Shown: in pieces, positions 45,651-55,041 of the stretch
Numbering within the stretch: position 1 is the stretch's first letter
Layout: each line of letters opens with the position of its first letter
From: Leuconostoc lactis
GTDB lineage: Bacteria > Bacillota > Bacilli > Lactobacillales > Lactobacillaceae
Assembly (NCBI RefSeq): GCF_007954625.1
Contig: NZ_CP042420.1
Location: 1,500,501 to 1,564,500, forward strand
Direction: 5' to 3'
DNA: 64,000 nt
Translations under genes and position numbers: made by a program
The notes under the pieces: model-generated
The model's database searches: none
What the model was told of the DNA's origin: nothing
What the model saw: the letters and a program-made list of their open reading frames with translations, nothing else

Positions 45651-45956
45651 ATGACTACACGAAATTATTATTCCCCTGAACAGAAGGCAGCTATCGCTGC
45701 CCTACATTGGGATGAAAAACAAACATTAAGCCAAATTTCACGTGAAAATAAAATCTCAATAAGCGCCGTTCGGCGCTGGGTCCGTGAGTATTCACCTGCG
45801 GTGAGTGACAATGGCGAAAAAATTACCAAGAAAACAGTCTCTGAACTTGAAGCGAGAATTGCCGAACTCGAACAAGATAACCAAATTTTGCGTGAAGCAG
45901 TCACTTTAATGGACAAATACTCACGTGAACAGATAAAAAAATCCAACCGACGATGA
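45651..45956 (+). CDS. IS3-family OrfA
   Basis: 101 residues: an HTH (ISRENKISISAVRRWVREYSP) and a C-terminal leucine-zipper-like coil (LEARIAELEQDNQILREAVTL). A slippery A AAA AAA heptamer at 45935-45941 lies in frame near the end, so a -1 shift should make the OrfAB transposase; orfB overlaps by 4 nt. Confidence 0.92.
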   Translation: MTTRNYYSPEQKAAIAALHWDEKQTLSQISRENKISISAVRRWVREYSPAVSDNGEKITKKTVSELEARIAELEQDNQILREAVTLMDKYSREQIKKSNRR

Positions 45957-46831
45957 GTTTAGCGGAGCGCGCCGTCGTCGATATGTCTGAAAATGCGAAA
46001 TATTCTCAAACCAAGTTGCTTGCGGTCATGAATGTGCCCTCAAGCACTTTTTATTCGCACAAAGCTCCAAAATCGCCCACAGAACACGATTTACAAGACG
46101 CTCTGATAATCGAGAAAATTCAAGAAATCGTTGACGCGCACGAGTTCAATAATTCCTACGGAATTAAGCGTATGGTGCAGGAATTGGCCGATCAATATGA
46201 CATACATACCGGTGAACACCGTGTTCATCGCTTGATGCAGAAGATTGAATATAAGTCTGTTATCACTCAGTCTTATAAAGGAAATCGCGGCCGTCCAGTT
46301 GTTGAACGCGACAATCTGGTTAAAGACATTATCATTGAACGACCATACCAAGTTCTCACAACTGATGTAACTTACCTGGTGATGCCAGATAAGCAGAAAC
46401 TCTATAAAGCCAGCGTTCTAGACTGGTTTACCGGTGATGTCATTGGTGCCGTCGTTGGCTATGATATGACATCTGATTTAACTAAACGAGCACTTCAAAC
46501 AGCTATGCGTCAAATTCCTAAATCGATTCTCAACGCCGAAACATCAATCATTTTGCACTCAGATAACGGTTCCCACTTCATCAGTGAGGAATACGAAGAT
46601 ACCGTCTCATTTTATGGCCTCATGCACTCATTCAGCTCACCGGGGCATCCCGAGCACAACACAATCATCGAAAACTATCACTCATTTTTCAAATCAGAAT
46701 TCTTCAACCCACGTCGCTTAAGTTGGTCAATCAATGCGATTATTGCAGGAGCGCACCGCTATGACTACTGGTGGAACACCACCAGAATATCTACAAAGAC
46801 CCGTCCGGCAGCTATACCACTTGCTGCTTAA
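45953..46831 (+). CDS. IS3-family OrfB (DDE integrase domain)
   Basis: 292 residues. N-terminal HTH_21 region, then rve domain with the DDE set: D in TTDVTYL, D in LHSDNGSHF, E in HNTIIENYHSFFK. It lies in the -1 frame of orfA; the frame is open back to the A7 slip site. Intact in both IS copies, so both may be active. Confidence 0.94.
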   Translation: MSLAERAVVDMSENAKYSQTKLLAVMNVPSSTFYSHKAPKSPTEHDLQDALIIEKIQEIVDAHEFNNSYGIKRMVQELADQYDIHTGEHRVHRLMQKIEYKSVITQSYKGNRGRPVVERDNLVKDIIIERPYQVLTTDVTYLVMPDKQKLYKASVLDWFTGDVIGAVVGYDMTSDLTKRALQTAMRQIPKSILNAETSIILHSDNGSHFISEEYEDTVSFYGLMHSFSSPGHPEHNTIIENYHSFFKSEFFNPRRLSWSINAIIAGAHRYDYWWNTTRISTKTRPAAIPLAA

Positions 46832-47073
46832 CATAATGCCGGTTATCGGCACTAGCCGGTACGACGCCGTTTATAAGCCGTCACTTGTGAATTTCAAAAA
46901 TTCGCCTTGTGAAGGCTTATTTGTTGCACGATACAACTTGTGAAATCCGGCTGGTTCACAATCTATACCACCTGTTTTCTCTCACTGGTAGGGCTCGGCC
47001 CTGTTCCACCTACAAAAACACCCAGAAATCACGCCGTTTTAAGCTGAAATCCGGGTTTTGAAAAATTTTCGGA

Positions 47074-47295
47074 GTGCGGTACCTCTCGGTGCCAAAAAAG
47101 CCTGTCCATAATCTTGACATCAGCGCCGTGTTCGAAGACGACCCGACTACCATTCCAGCCCGTAAAGACATTCTAGGCGAAGCAATTAATACGCTTAACG
47201 AAAAGGTAAAAGAAATTGTTGATGCCCGTGATTATTTACAGTGGAAAATTGACAACTATGATTCTTACATGATTGAATCCGAAAATAAATTATAG
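47074..47295 (+). pseudogene. MerR-like C-terminal fragment (IS passenger)
   Basis: A GTG frame of 73 residues ends AINTLNEKVKEIVDARDYL-type helix followed by WKIDNYDSY, which resembles the C-terminal dimerisation helix of MerR regulators (L-x-x-H/K...L-x-x-K-I-x-x-Y). The N-terminal DNA-binding part is missing, so this looks like a captured gene end. The same fragment is in copy 2. A strong terminator follows. Confidence 0.5.
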
Positions 47296-47300
47296 AAAAC

Positions 47301-47337
47301 AAACGAGGTCCGGGCGATGATTGCCTGGACCTCGTTT
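47301..47337 (+). terminator. Terminator inside the IS
   Basis: AAACGAGGTCC(G)GGC / GCC(T)GGACCTCGTTT stem; belongs to the passenger and also occurs in copy 2. Confidence 0.75.
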
Positions 47338-47407
47338 ATTCTTTTTGATTAAACTTTCGGGGTAGCTCCGGCCCCTCGCGGGGCTATCTAAAAACCACTC
47401 CAAAGTA

Positions 47408-47413
47408 TTGACA
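47408..47413 (+). promoter_or_regulatory. Outward-facing -35 at the IS right end
   Basis: TTGACA pointing out of the element, also present in copy 2 at 55567-55572. In copy 1 TATTAC lies 16 bp beyond. Confidence 0.4.
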
Positions 47414-47504
47414 TTATTCCCTTTTAAGTTATTACCCATGGTTATTTTTTATATGATATTCTTATCCAACGTAAATGAAAATAGTCCATCGCTAGTGAAA
47501 TATA

Positions 47505-48653
47505 TCACTCACTGACAGCCCTTATGACCCCATAATTAACATAGGTTTTATTTCTCTTTTTAGATTTATCAAAGTCAAGCAGACCTATTTCCGAAAGATA
47601 TTCTAAATTATTTCTAGCTGTTACCACAGATATATTAAGTAAATCAGACATTTTAGCTGCATTTACAAAAGGTTCTTTAATTGTCATGATAAATGTATTT
47701 TGTATAGAATCTGTTACTCTCCCAGATGCTTTTATTTTTGACAATCCACTAGTTATTAGTTGACTGATCTTTGTAAGTTTATTCAACAGACGCTCTGCCA
47801 TTCGATCACTCGCTTCAATAAAAAAGTCTATCCATGAAAACCAGTCAGGATCATTTCCACGTATTCCGTTCAATAAATTATAATATTTTATTTTTTCTTT
47901 TTCAATCTCTTCACTAACAAAGAAAACTGGATTACTTAACAAATCATTCCCCATTGTATTTAAGACAATCAACATTCTACCAACGCGTCCATTTCCATCA
48001 AGAAAAGGGTGTATAGATTCAAATTGAGCATGTAAAATTGCTGTTTTTATCAAAACATTGGTATTTTCATCTAAAATAATTTCATCTGAATCAAGATCTT
48101 TTAGATTGTCGAAACTATTATGATGTTCCCCGTTGATAAAATATTCTAAATTTGTCATATACTCTGCTATTTCATTAGCTGGAACGGGAATATATACCGC
48201 ATGCTCTATTTTATTATCTGGACCAATAAAATTTTGAATTTTTCTATATTCCCCCTTAGCGGAATTAGTACCCCTAACTGCACCATCCATCAATACAGAA
48301 TGTATTTGTTGAATTAATCTAGTAGAAATCGGATTTCCAGCCTTAATCAAATCGATGCCTAATTCTAAGGCTTTATGATAGTTTTCAACCTCTAAAACAT
48401 TACTACTTTTTTTAGATTTTGAACTTTCATCGATCATATCCGCAAAAGTAACTTGTGTACCCTCGACACGAGTAGATTGAACTGACTCGTTTAACGCTAA
48501 TAATTCAATTAGGTTCATATCAATCATTGAATGTGAAAACTCTGAGTTTAGCCTTCCCAACTTTGCGCTAAGATTTGCTACTTTTTGATACAATGTCAAT
48601 GCTTGCTTAGTCGTTACTTTAACAGGAAGTTTACTTAAACCTTGTAATACCAT
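47505..48653 (-). CDS. Fic-domain protein (class II)
   Basis: 382 residues. The Fic motif HPFLDGNGRVGR (about 240-251) is complete, so AMP transfer to a target hydroxyl is expected. An N-terminal STRVEG fits the inhibitory-helix motif [S/T]xxxE[G/N] of class II Fic proteins. A C-terminal winged-helix (MSDLLNISVVTARNNLEYLSEIGLL) follows. It is AT-rich, lies beyond the lysis genes at the prophage end and has its own promoter, as lysogenic accessory genes do. Target unknown. Confidence 0.88.
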   Translation of the reverse strand: MVLQGLSKLPVKVTTKQALTLYQKVANLSAKLGRLNSEFSHSMIDMNLIELLALNESVQSTRVEGTQVTFADMIDESSKSKKSSNVLEVENYHKALELGIDLIKAGNPISTRLIQQIHSVLMDGAVRGTNSAKGEYRKIQNFIGPDNKIEHAVYIPVPANEIAEYMTNLEYFINGEHHNSFDNLKDLDSDEIILDENTNVLIKTAILHAQFESIHPFLDGNGRVGRMLIVLNTMGNDLLSNPVFFVSEEIEKEKIKYYNLLNGIRGNDPDWFSWIDFFIEASDRMAERLLNKLTKISQLITSGLSKIKASGRVTDSIQNTFIMTIKEPFVNAAKMSDLLNISVVTARNNLEYLSEIGLLDFDKSKKRNKTYVNYGVIRAVSE

Positions 48654-48689
48654 TATATTTTCCTCTCTGTTTAATTATTATCAACAATA

Positions 48690-48718
48690 ACTATAACCTT
48701 TATAGTAAAATAAATCAA
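48690..48718 (-). promoter_or_regulatory. Fic gene promoter
   Basis: TTGATT (48713-48718), 17-bp spacer, TATAGT (48690-48695). Confidence 0.7.
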
Positions 48719-48827
48719 TTATTTTTACTAATTTGCTATATTTTCTTTTTTAAGAAAAGTAAATCGCGTATTCTTTCTTTATTATAAATTATGCTAGAGC
48801 TCATGATTACGTTAAAAGCTTAGAAAA

Positions 48828-48868
48828 TAAAAAACACCCAACCAGATAATCCAGTCGGGCGGGTTTTA
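48828..48868 (-). terminator. Terminator of the phage late operon
   Basis: AAAACCCGCCCGAC...GTTGGGTGTTTT hairpin with T-run on the minus strand, after the holin gene. Confidence 0.75.
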
Positions 48869-48874
48869 ATATAT

Positions 48875-49348
48875 TCAATTTTGTAAGGCGTTGACCTTTG
48901 CTTGTGCATCAGCTAATGCCTTTTGTGCTTTGGCCAATTCATCAGCCTTGGCTACTTCACTAGCTTGTTGTGCAGCTGTCTCTTGCGCTTTAGCTTGTTC
49001 AGATGTCATTTGTGGGTATGTCTGATTCAACTCATTAATCAATAGAGCGTATTCTTTTTCAATAGCGTTCTTGATTAGAGTTTCATTCGCATTTGAAAGT
49101 CCTAATGTTAATAGCGCTTTTTTAACGATATCAACGGCACCAGACTTCTTTGCTTCGCCCTCTAAATATTGCGTCACACCTAACTTTTGCATAGCTACGA
49201 TTGCAGCCTTAGCAAGTGGTGATAGAACATTAATCAACGTTGTGGCTTTGCTATTACCAGTAATGACTTTACCAATCCAACCACCAATGATTGGAATAGC
49301 TGGCAAAGCGATTGCGATAATAACATCTGAAATACTATTTACTTGCAT
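48875..49348 (-). CDS. Phage holin, LLH family
   Basis: 157 residues. One hydrophobic N-terminal segment (VIIAIALPAIPIIGGWIG) followed by a helical, Ala/Gln/Lys-rich tail with coiled-coil character (AQETAAQQASEVAKADELAKAQ). This matches the LLH (phage_holin_6) type. Lies 9 nt downstream of the endolysin. Confidence 0.82.
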   Translation of the reverse strand: MQVNSISDVIIAIALPAIPIIGGWIGKVITGNSKATTLINVLSPLAKAAIVAMQKLGVTQYLEGEAKKSGAVDIVKKALLTLGLSNANETLIKNAIEKEYALLINELNQTYPQMTSEQAKAQETAAQQASEVAKADELAKAQKALADAQAKVNALQN

Positions 49349-49357
49349 GTGATCTCC

Positions 49358-50461
49358 TTATTTGATTGTTGCAAACGACTTCATCATCCACACTGGTTCG
49401 CCGTTCATTTGCACTTCAACTGCCGTAGCCGTTTGGCTTAGCACCTTATACTTGTTGTCAAGCGTGAAGTATTCCATACGTCCGTTGTTGCCTTGGATCG
49501 TTTGATTACGTAGCTTGTGGCCGTACTTGTCGGTCAAAGTAATAGCACCAACAGGCATGTAGTTATTGTAGTCGATGACAGGAATGCCCATGTCTTTGTT
49601 GACACCGTAATACTTGCCCTGCCACTTCTTCCATACGTCCGCTACATAAACGCCGCTAAATGTCGCATATTGCGTCTTATCAGCGGTTGCTGCTGGTTGT
49701 TCATCAGTTGGTCGGTTAGTTGGCTTAGCTACATCTTCAGCTGGTGTGTTGTTATCCAATGAACCAACTACCATAACGTTACCATCAACACCAAAATGGT
49801 TATCACCATACTGCCACATCTTGACGTTGCTCATATTTGGGAAGTATTGCATAGGTGGCGTTGCTTGGTTAGCTGTTGTTAGATACCAAGCTACCCATAG
49901 GGCATTGGGATAACGTGCATTCACTCTGGATAAGTCTATATTAGCGTTCATATAGTAATAGCCAGAGTACAACATTGGCTTATAACCAGCAGCGTAAATC
50001 TGATCCATGAACGTCAAGATAGCTGTGGTGTTGTTAGCCTTGTTAGCACCTGCACCTTCTTCATAGTCCAAGGCAATGTAGCTACCCTTAGCTAATCCGG
50101 CGTTCTGCGCGTCTTGTACTGCTAATTTTGCGTGATAACTCGCTTCACTAACTGAATCACCAAATTCACCCCAGAAATAACCACCGGTTTGCATACCAAC
50201 GGCATCAGCGTTATGAATTTGTGCGTAGGCTTTAGGGTTCACATAATGACTACCCTCACCACCGCCACGTCCACCTAATTTAACCATAGTGAACTTATCG
50301 CCATAGCTCTTAAACTGGCTGAAATAGCTTGTCGTTGTACCTTGATAACTAGCAACATCAATACCCAATGTATTGGCTGATACGCTACCTGCGCCCATAA
50401 TAAAAGCGACTACCGCTGTTGCAGTAATCGCCAAGTGTTTCAGCTTATTAGATTGTTTCAT
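49358..50461 (-). CDS. Phage endolysin, GH25 muramidase with signal peptide
   Basis: 367 residues. A Sec signal (KLKHLAITATAVVAFIMGAGSVSA) ends around residue 29. The GH25 domain (about 30-220) shows GIDVASYQ and IALDYEEG with the catalytic acids, and MWQYG near its end. A C-terminal domain (about 260-367) is probably wall-binding. The signal means export without a holin pore is possible, as in Oenococcus phage fOg44. Overlaps the upstream gene by 4 nt. Confidence 0.92.
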   Translation of the reverse strand: MKQSNKLKHLAITATAVVAFIMGAGSVSANTLGIDVASYQGTTTSYFSQFKSYGDKFTMVKLGGRGGGEGSHYVNPKAYAQIHNADAVGMQTGGYFWGEFGDSVSEASYHAKLAVQDAQNAGLAKGSYIALDYEEGAGANKANNTTAILTFMDQIYAAGYKPMLYSGYYYMNANIDLSRVNARYPNALWVAWYLTTANQATPPMQYFPNMSNVKMWQYGDNHFGVDGNVMVVGSLDNNTPAEDVAKPTNRPTDEQPAATADKTQYATFSGVYVADVWKKWQGKYYGVNKDMGIPVIDYNNYMPVGAITLTDKYGHKLRNQTIQGNNGRMEYFTLDNKYKVLSQTATAVEVQMNGEPVWMMKSFATIK

Positions 50462-50727
50462 TTTCTTCCTCCCGTGATGCGATCATGTTCAATGACCACA
50501 ATGCGTGTCTCGTGACTGTCTACACGTGTTTCGAGTGTTTCAAGCTTGAGTTTTTGCTCCTTGATAGCCGTAGTCTGCGCCTCGACGTTAAAGCTAAGGC
50601 GGTCAATCGACTTAGACAAAGGCTCAATCATTTGTTTAAACGTGCTTTTGAATAGGTAGAAAAATACCCCGAATACAACCGCGCCAGCACCACCCATTTC
50701 GCCGATCAAAATTAAAGTTCGTTCCAT
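50458..50727 (-). CDS. Small phage membrane protein, holin-like
   Basis: 89 residues: an N-terminal helix (MGGAGAVVFGVFFYLFKSTF) followed by a coiled coil (SFNVEAQTTAIKEQKLKLETLETRV). The layout is that of XhlA-type lysis helpers turned around, or of small phage baseplate/lysis proteins. Sits between the tail fibre and the endolysin. Confidence 0.6.
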   Translation of the reverse strand: MERTLILIGEMGGAGAVVFGVFFYLFKSTFKQMIEPLSKSIDRLSFNVEAQTTAIKEQKLKLETLETRVDSHETRIVVIEHDRITGGRK

Positions 50728-50741
50728 TTATCACTCCTGTC

Positions 50742-53582
50742 TTAAAATTGTAACTTACGTGTGACTGCGTCAGCAATCAATTGATGACCTAAGTCCCCTG
50801 GGTGAGAAGAACGACCGGTATTATCAATAACACGAGTGTTTCCGTCAGCGTCAGTTTGAACAGCTCCCAAATAACTAGTCGTACCGCTCATACGAGGAAT
50901 TGCACTAATGTCAACAAAAATAGCGTTATTTGTATCAGTCGCATTCTTAATGTCGCCAATCAAATTACCAAAAGTTTGATACCAAAGTCCAATCCAAACG
51001 ATCGTTGCATTTGGTGATGATAGTCTAATATTTTTGATCAACTGTCCTGCATCATTTTTAAATGTTGCATTCTTTTCTGGTGTATTGATGTTGTCACCGA
51101 GCTGAATAATAACTAAGTCGGTGTCAGAGGTTAATTGTGGAGCTAAGTCCTTAGTAAATACAGTGTTTCTGTCAGCTGTTGTTGTCGCGTTTTCCCACTG
51201 TCCCAGTCCAAATCGGTTAAATGTTGCGTTAGGATTTACATTGGTTACATAATTCTTAATGTGAGCGAACCAATCCGAATTAGGATTACTTGCAGCAAGG
51301 CCAAAGTTACCCCAGTTATAAGTCAATGAATTACCAAAGGCCACTACGTGAGACGGAATTGTTGTCTTCGTTGTCAAGTTCCCATTCTCATCAACCTTTA
51401 AGAAAAACTTCTTACCTGACGCTGATTTAATAAAAATGTTGTCCATGAAAGGAACAATAGTATCGACACTTTCAGATATACTTTGAATTTTAGCGTCAAC
51501 TTCGTTTGCTCTATCGCTCAAACTTTTTTCTACAACGGTATAACTGAATGGAATAATCTTATCGCTTTCATAGAATTGATTTCCGCTATACGCTCCATCA
51601 TTAAGCACGTGAGTTGTATCTCTGATAAGTGCCTTGCTGAATAGTGGAACGTCAGCAGTTGGCGTATACAGTCCAACATTGTTCAATTTGATAAACATTC
51701 TTTGACCAGCAGAGATAACTAATTTGTTCTTTTCATATCGAATTTTATTAAGTCCAGCCTTTACTGATAAACCGGGGATATTCCAAGTATTATTAACAAA
51801 AAGACTATTCTGATCTATGCTTCCAACACGTAAATCAACAGTCGTATCAATTGGTGAATAAATTGTTACATCTTTAAGATAGACATCTTTAGTAAATAAC
51901 GGCGCATCGCTAGGTGTTCCTAGTTCAAGACCAGCATAATTACTATTTGTTGTAGTTGTTGACAACTCCAACAACTTAGGCGATTGACCAAATGATGCTT
52001 CTTGGCGAACAGTTGTATTCTCTAAAATGGAATTGGTTGTATCTCGTGTTTTTGAGAATCCCATAGACGATGACGCTGTGATGTCTTTGATGTGAAACCA
52101 ACTATTACCAGATGAACTGACCAAAATCCACGTATTGCTCGTGTTAAATCCCATCGACACCAATTTAGACTTTTTTACAACAAAAATCTTATTATCATTA
52201 GTGTTCTCATAAACCCCTTGTGATACCATGAATTCATTTGTTTTAAGACTTGTGATTGCTCCAGTTGTCATGTTAATTAGACTGATACCAATTTTAGAAA
52301 TAGGACTTCCTGTCATTTTCACAGTGACGTATAAATCATTTAAACCATCCCAAAAAGTGTTAAATCTAATACCTTGATTTAGCGAAGTCACTGTTACACC
52401 GTCGTAGTCATTGTTCAACAAAAGGGTTCCGTCAGACAAAACCGTCTTTCTGATTGGTCCCCAATTAACGGCGCTAGGAATGATATTGTTGTCTCCGTTA
52501 GTTGTATTCTCAATATCTAATGACTTGATTTGCTCTGAAAACGGAATATTAACGCCGTTTTTGTTTAGATATAAATCTTTAATTGTTACAGTGTAGTCTC
52601 CGCCAATAGCAATAAGAATATTAAAGTGACTTGGAATGTCAGCATAAGTTAATGATTTCAAATTAAACCGTGCAGTCACTTTTTTCATAGTTGTTGTTTG
52701 TGTCGTATTGACAAATTTTACTGTCTTACCGTTAAAAAATGACCCATCATCTTTTGCTATCATCCACCCGAAAGTAGCAGCTGGAGAATCAACACGAGAC
52801 GTCATATAACTAAAATTAATTGTTAAATCGTCAGCATAAGTAACACCGTCTGGTAAGTCAACTGGAATTAAAATTCCGCTGTTCCCAGCACTTCCTGTGA
52901 ACATAATAGTATGGTTGAGCGATGTGAATGATGACGGCCGGTTCCAACCAGAAATGTTTTTGTCATTCGCATAAGTATCTCTGATGTCGCGCGGTGTTAT
53001 GTAATTAACGTTTTTTGACACAATTGTGTCATTTGAAATACCAACCGATTGATAAACACCTGCATCTTGCCAACTTCCATTAGCCCAAATAAACTTGTGA
53101 CCGTTGTCGGCTGTCACAAATAGCCCAGTCTTCCCTGTTGGGTATTTTGATTGTAATGCAGCAAGATTAGCAAACGTTTCAGGAACAGCACTTATTTGAG
53201 CTAACTTACTATTAATATTGCTATTCAAATAATTTTCCTGATTATCCATTCGCTCTTTTAACGTTGGATATGTTTGGCTACTTGAATCAGTTCTTGCATT
53301 TTTGACTTCAACAGTAACTTTATCAATGCCGGCATTCTGGGCTTGTTCGTGTAATCCGAGAGTCTCAAAGCCGCCTCTCGCTTCTTCAACCTCCGCATTG
53401 TTGTTTCCCCCTGTATCTCCAAAAAGTTTAATTAATGAATCTGGTAATTGAGCAAGCGCACTTCTAACATCTTTCCCGTACTGCTTGTGTAATATTGCAG
53501 ACTTAATTGTCTGAACGTCTTGCAATGAGCTATCATCAAAACTACTTGTATCACGATAATCTACTGTATCTCTATCAACCAT
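50742..53582 (-). CDS. Phage tail fibre / baseplate protein with SGNH hydrolase domain
   Basis: 946 residues. N-terminal part (about 1-120) is a helical, baseplate-attaching region; the middle is beta-rich. The C-terminal 200 residues are an SGNH/GDSL hydrolase: block I VVAFGNSLTYNW, block III VIIQLGDNIN, block V HPGDLGH. It may deacetylate cell-wall polysaccharide at the receptor. GGAG lies upstream; overlaps the tail endopeptidase gene by 8 nt. Confidence 0.85.
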   Translation of the reverse strand: MVDRDTVDYRDTSSFDDSSLQDVQTIKSAILHKQYGKDVRSALAQLPDSLIKLFGDTGGNNNAEVEEARGGFETLGLHEQAQNAGIDKVTVEVKNARTDSSSQTYPTLKERMDNQENYLNSNINSKLAQISAVPETFANLAALQSKYPTGKTGLFVTADNGHKFIWANGSWQDAGVYQSVGISNDTIVSKNVNYITPRDIRDTYANDKNISGWNRPSSFTSLNHTIMFTGSAGNSGILIPVDLPDGVTYADDLTINFSYMTSRVDSPAATFGWMIAKDDGSFFNGKTVKFVNTTQTTTMKKVTARFNLKSLTYADIPSHFNILIAIGGDYTVTIKDLYLNKNGVNIPFSEQIKSLDIENTTNGDNNIIPSAVNWGPIRKTVLSDGTLLLNNDYDGVTVTSLNQGIRFNTFWDGLNDLYVTVKMTGSPISKIGISLINMTTGAITSLKTNEFMVSQGVYENTNDNKIFVVKKSKLVSMGFNTSNTWILVSSSGNSWFHIKDITASSSMGFSKTRDTTNSILENTTVRQEASFGQSPKLLELSTTTTNSNYAGLELGTPSDAPLFTKDVYLKDVTIYSPIDTTVDLRVGSIDQNSLFVNNTWNIPGLSVKAGLNKIRYEKNKLVISAGQRMFIKLNNVGLYTPTADVPLFSKALIRDTTHVLNDGAYSGNQFYESDKIIPFSYTVVEKSLSDRANEVDAKIQSISESVDTIVPFMDNIFIKSASGKKFFLKVDENGNLTTKTTIPSHVVAFGNSLTYNWGNFGLAASNPNSDWFAHIKNYVTNVNPNATFNRFGLGQWENATTTADRNTVFTKDLAPQLTSDTDLVIIQLGDNINTPEKNATFKNDAGQLIKNIRLSSPNATIVWIGLWYQTFGNLIGDIKNATDTNNAIFVDISAIPRMSGTTSYLGAVQTDADGNTRVIDNTGRSSHPGDLGHQLIADAVTRKLQF

Positions 53583-55041
53583 TTGTGTTAATCTCCTTAT
53601 TTTCTAGCATTTTTATTCTTTTCTCAAAATCATCAGTTAAAGTCTTCTGACTATCCTGATATGCAGTGTAATCAGATAACGGTACATAATTTAAATTAGA
53701 TATTTGTGTTCCTAAGTCGTTGACACTCTCACTCAAATCATTTAATTTTTGAGTTATACCACTCAAATTAGCATCGTCAACATCTTTTTTAATATTTTCA
53801 ATCAACGAAGTCTGATCGTTGATTGTTTTCTCCATTTCCTCTGCTTGTGAATTTAATTGATTAATTTTTGCACCATAACTAACAATTTTTGAGTTCAAGG
53901 TTGAGACTTTTTTAGCGGCATTTTTATTTTCAAGTTGGTATCGACTTAAAGATATTTCTTTATCAGCAATGGTTAGACTCGATTTAGTCCAATCGTTGAA
54001 ATCAATTTCTTTAGCCGTAATCCTTAATAATTGTTCCGTAGCCACAAATTCGTTGATAAATAAATACTTATCAGAAACGTTGAATGTTTCAAAGTCCGTC
54101 AATTCTAATGCACTAATCGCCCAACTTTCAGTAGCACTAACTTGTGCTGACACCCATTGTTTAGCCTTCGTCAGCAATATAGCTGGTGTATTCACATCTT
54201 CCCAAGTCACAGATTTACGAACAATTCCGAACTCGCTCTGTAATGTCGGTATATCAATGTAGTCTTTACCGCCATTCACGCTCGTAATGTCGATTCGCGG
54301 TGTACTAGTATTCGTCTCATCACCGTTAGTGCTTTGAATATTTGCGCCAAGCGGTACTAACTGTGTGATGACTTCTGTGGGGTCAATCTTGACACTGGCT
54401 GATTGCATGTTAGTCGCTATCTTAATCGGGGTATCGTTTTCGTGTGTTGTACCAACGTCTTGCAAATAATCAATGTAATTAACCCCATTGACGTATTCAA
54501 CAACAATATAACCACCTAAACGACTGACTAATTTATCCTTTATTGTGTCCCATGTTGTTGAGCCGTCATCAATATAGCGATAAACGTTATCTGTTGAATT
54601 AGTAACCGTTACATTACGAACTGTAAATTGTTTATATACCGGAACTTGGTTATTATGTGTATCGATCAAACTTTGAAAGAATTGTTTGGGTGTTGTGTTT
54701 TGAATCTTAGCCCATCGTTGAGAGGTGTCTTGCAGATAGTTCTGAATTGACTCAAAAGAAAAAGACTGCAGAAATTGTCCGCTGTCTTTCATCTCTCTTG
54801 TAATATCTAACGCCCTGCCACGAAATATGCGATTGTTATCTTGAAATACATCAATAACAGTCTGTAACGGAACAACATTGCCGAATAAATAGTTATCTTG
54901 ATTCACCGTTAATTGCAAATCGTCAATTTCTGACTCTTTAAGGTTTAACTTTCCGCCTGAAATGTGTTTATCAATAGTTGGATCGTATACAACAGTGCCT
55001 ACTGTATCAGTCGGCTTATCATAAGCAATAATTTTGTACAT
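53575..55041 (-). CDS. Phage tail protein, prophage endopeptidase (Tal) type
   Basis: 488 residues. The first 330 residues resemble the gp27/Tal-like baseplate hub of siphophages (YKIIAYDKPTDTVGTVVYDP, TWDTIKDKLVSRLGGYIVVEY), followed by a long coiled coil (about 385-480). It lacks a lytic domain. Its start abuts the cut distal tail gene, the usual order Dit-Tal-receptor protein. Confidence 0.82.
   Translation of the reverse strand: MYKIIAYDKPTDTVGTVVYDPTIDKHISGGKLNLKESEIDDLQLTVNQDNYLFGNVVPLQTVIDVFQDNNRIFRGRALDITREMKDSGQFLQSFSFESIQNYLQDTSQRWAKIQNTTPKQFFQSLIDTHNNQVPVYKQFTVRNVTVTNSTDNVYRYIDDGSTTWDTIKDKLVSRLGGYIVVEYVNGVNYIDYLQDVGTTHENDTPIKIATNMQSASVKIDPTEVITQLVPLGANIQSTNGDETNTSTPRIDITSVNGGKDYIDIPTLQSEFGIVRKSVTWEDVNTPAILLTKAKQWVSAQVSATESWAISALELTDFETFNVSDKYLFINEFVATEQLLRITAKEIDFNDWTKSSLTIADKEISLSRYQLENKNAAKKVSTLNSKIVSYGAKINQLNSQAEEMEKTINDQTSLIENIKKDVDDANLSGITQKLNDLSESVNDLGTQISNLNYVPLSDYTAYQDSQKTLTDDFEKRIKMLENKEINTNG

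Larger units (their letters stand above)
45573..47422 (+). mobile_element. IS3-family element, copy 1 (1850 bp, with passenger)
   Basis: Bounded by sequence shared with copy 2 (55558-57407, inverted); both are 1850 bp. Inner terminal inverted repeats TGGAGTGGTTTTTAGA lie at 45592-45607 and 47387-47402. Flanked by TTT on both sides (45570-45572, 47423-47425), a possible 3-bp target duplication. Carries orfA, orfB and about 590 bp with a MerR-like fragment and a terminator. Confidence 0.88.

Noticed and set aside
46734..46943. 69-codon frame at the end of IS orfB
   Set aside because: Overlaps the DDE gene in another frame, has no ribosome site and appears in both IS copies only because they are identical.
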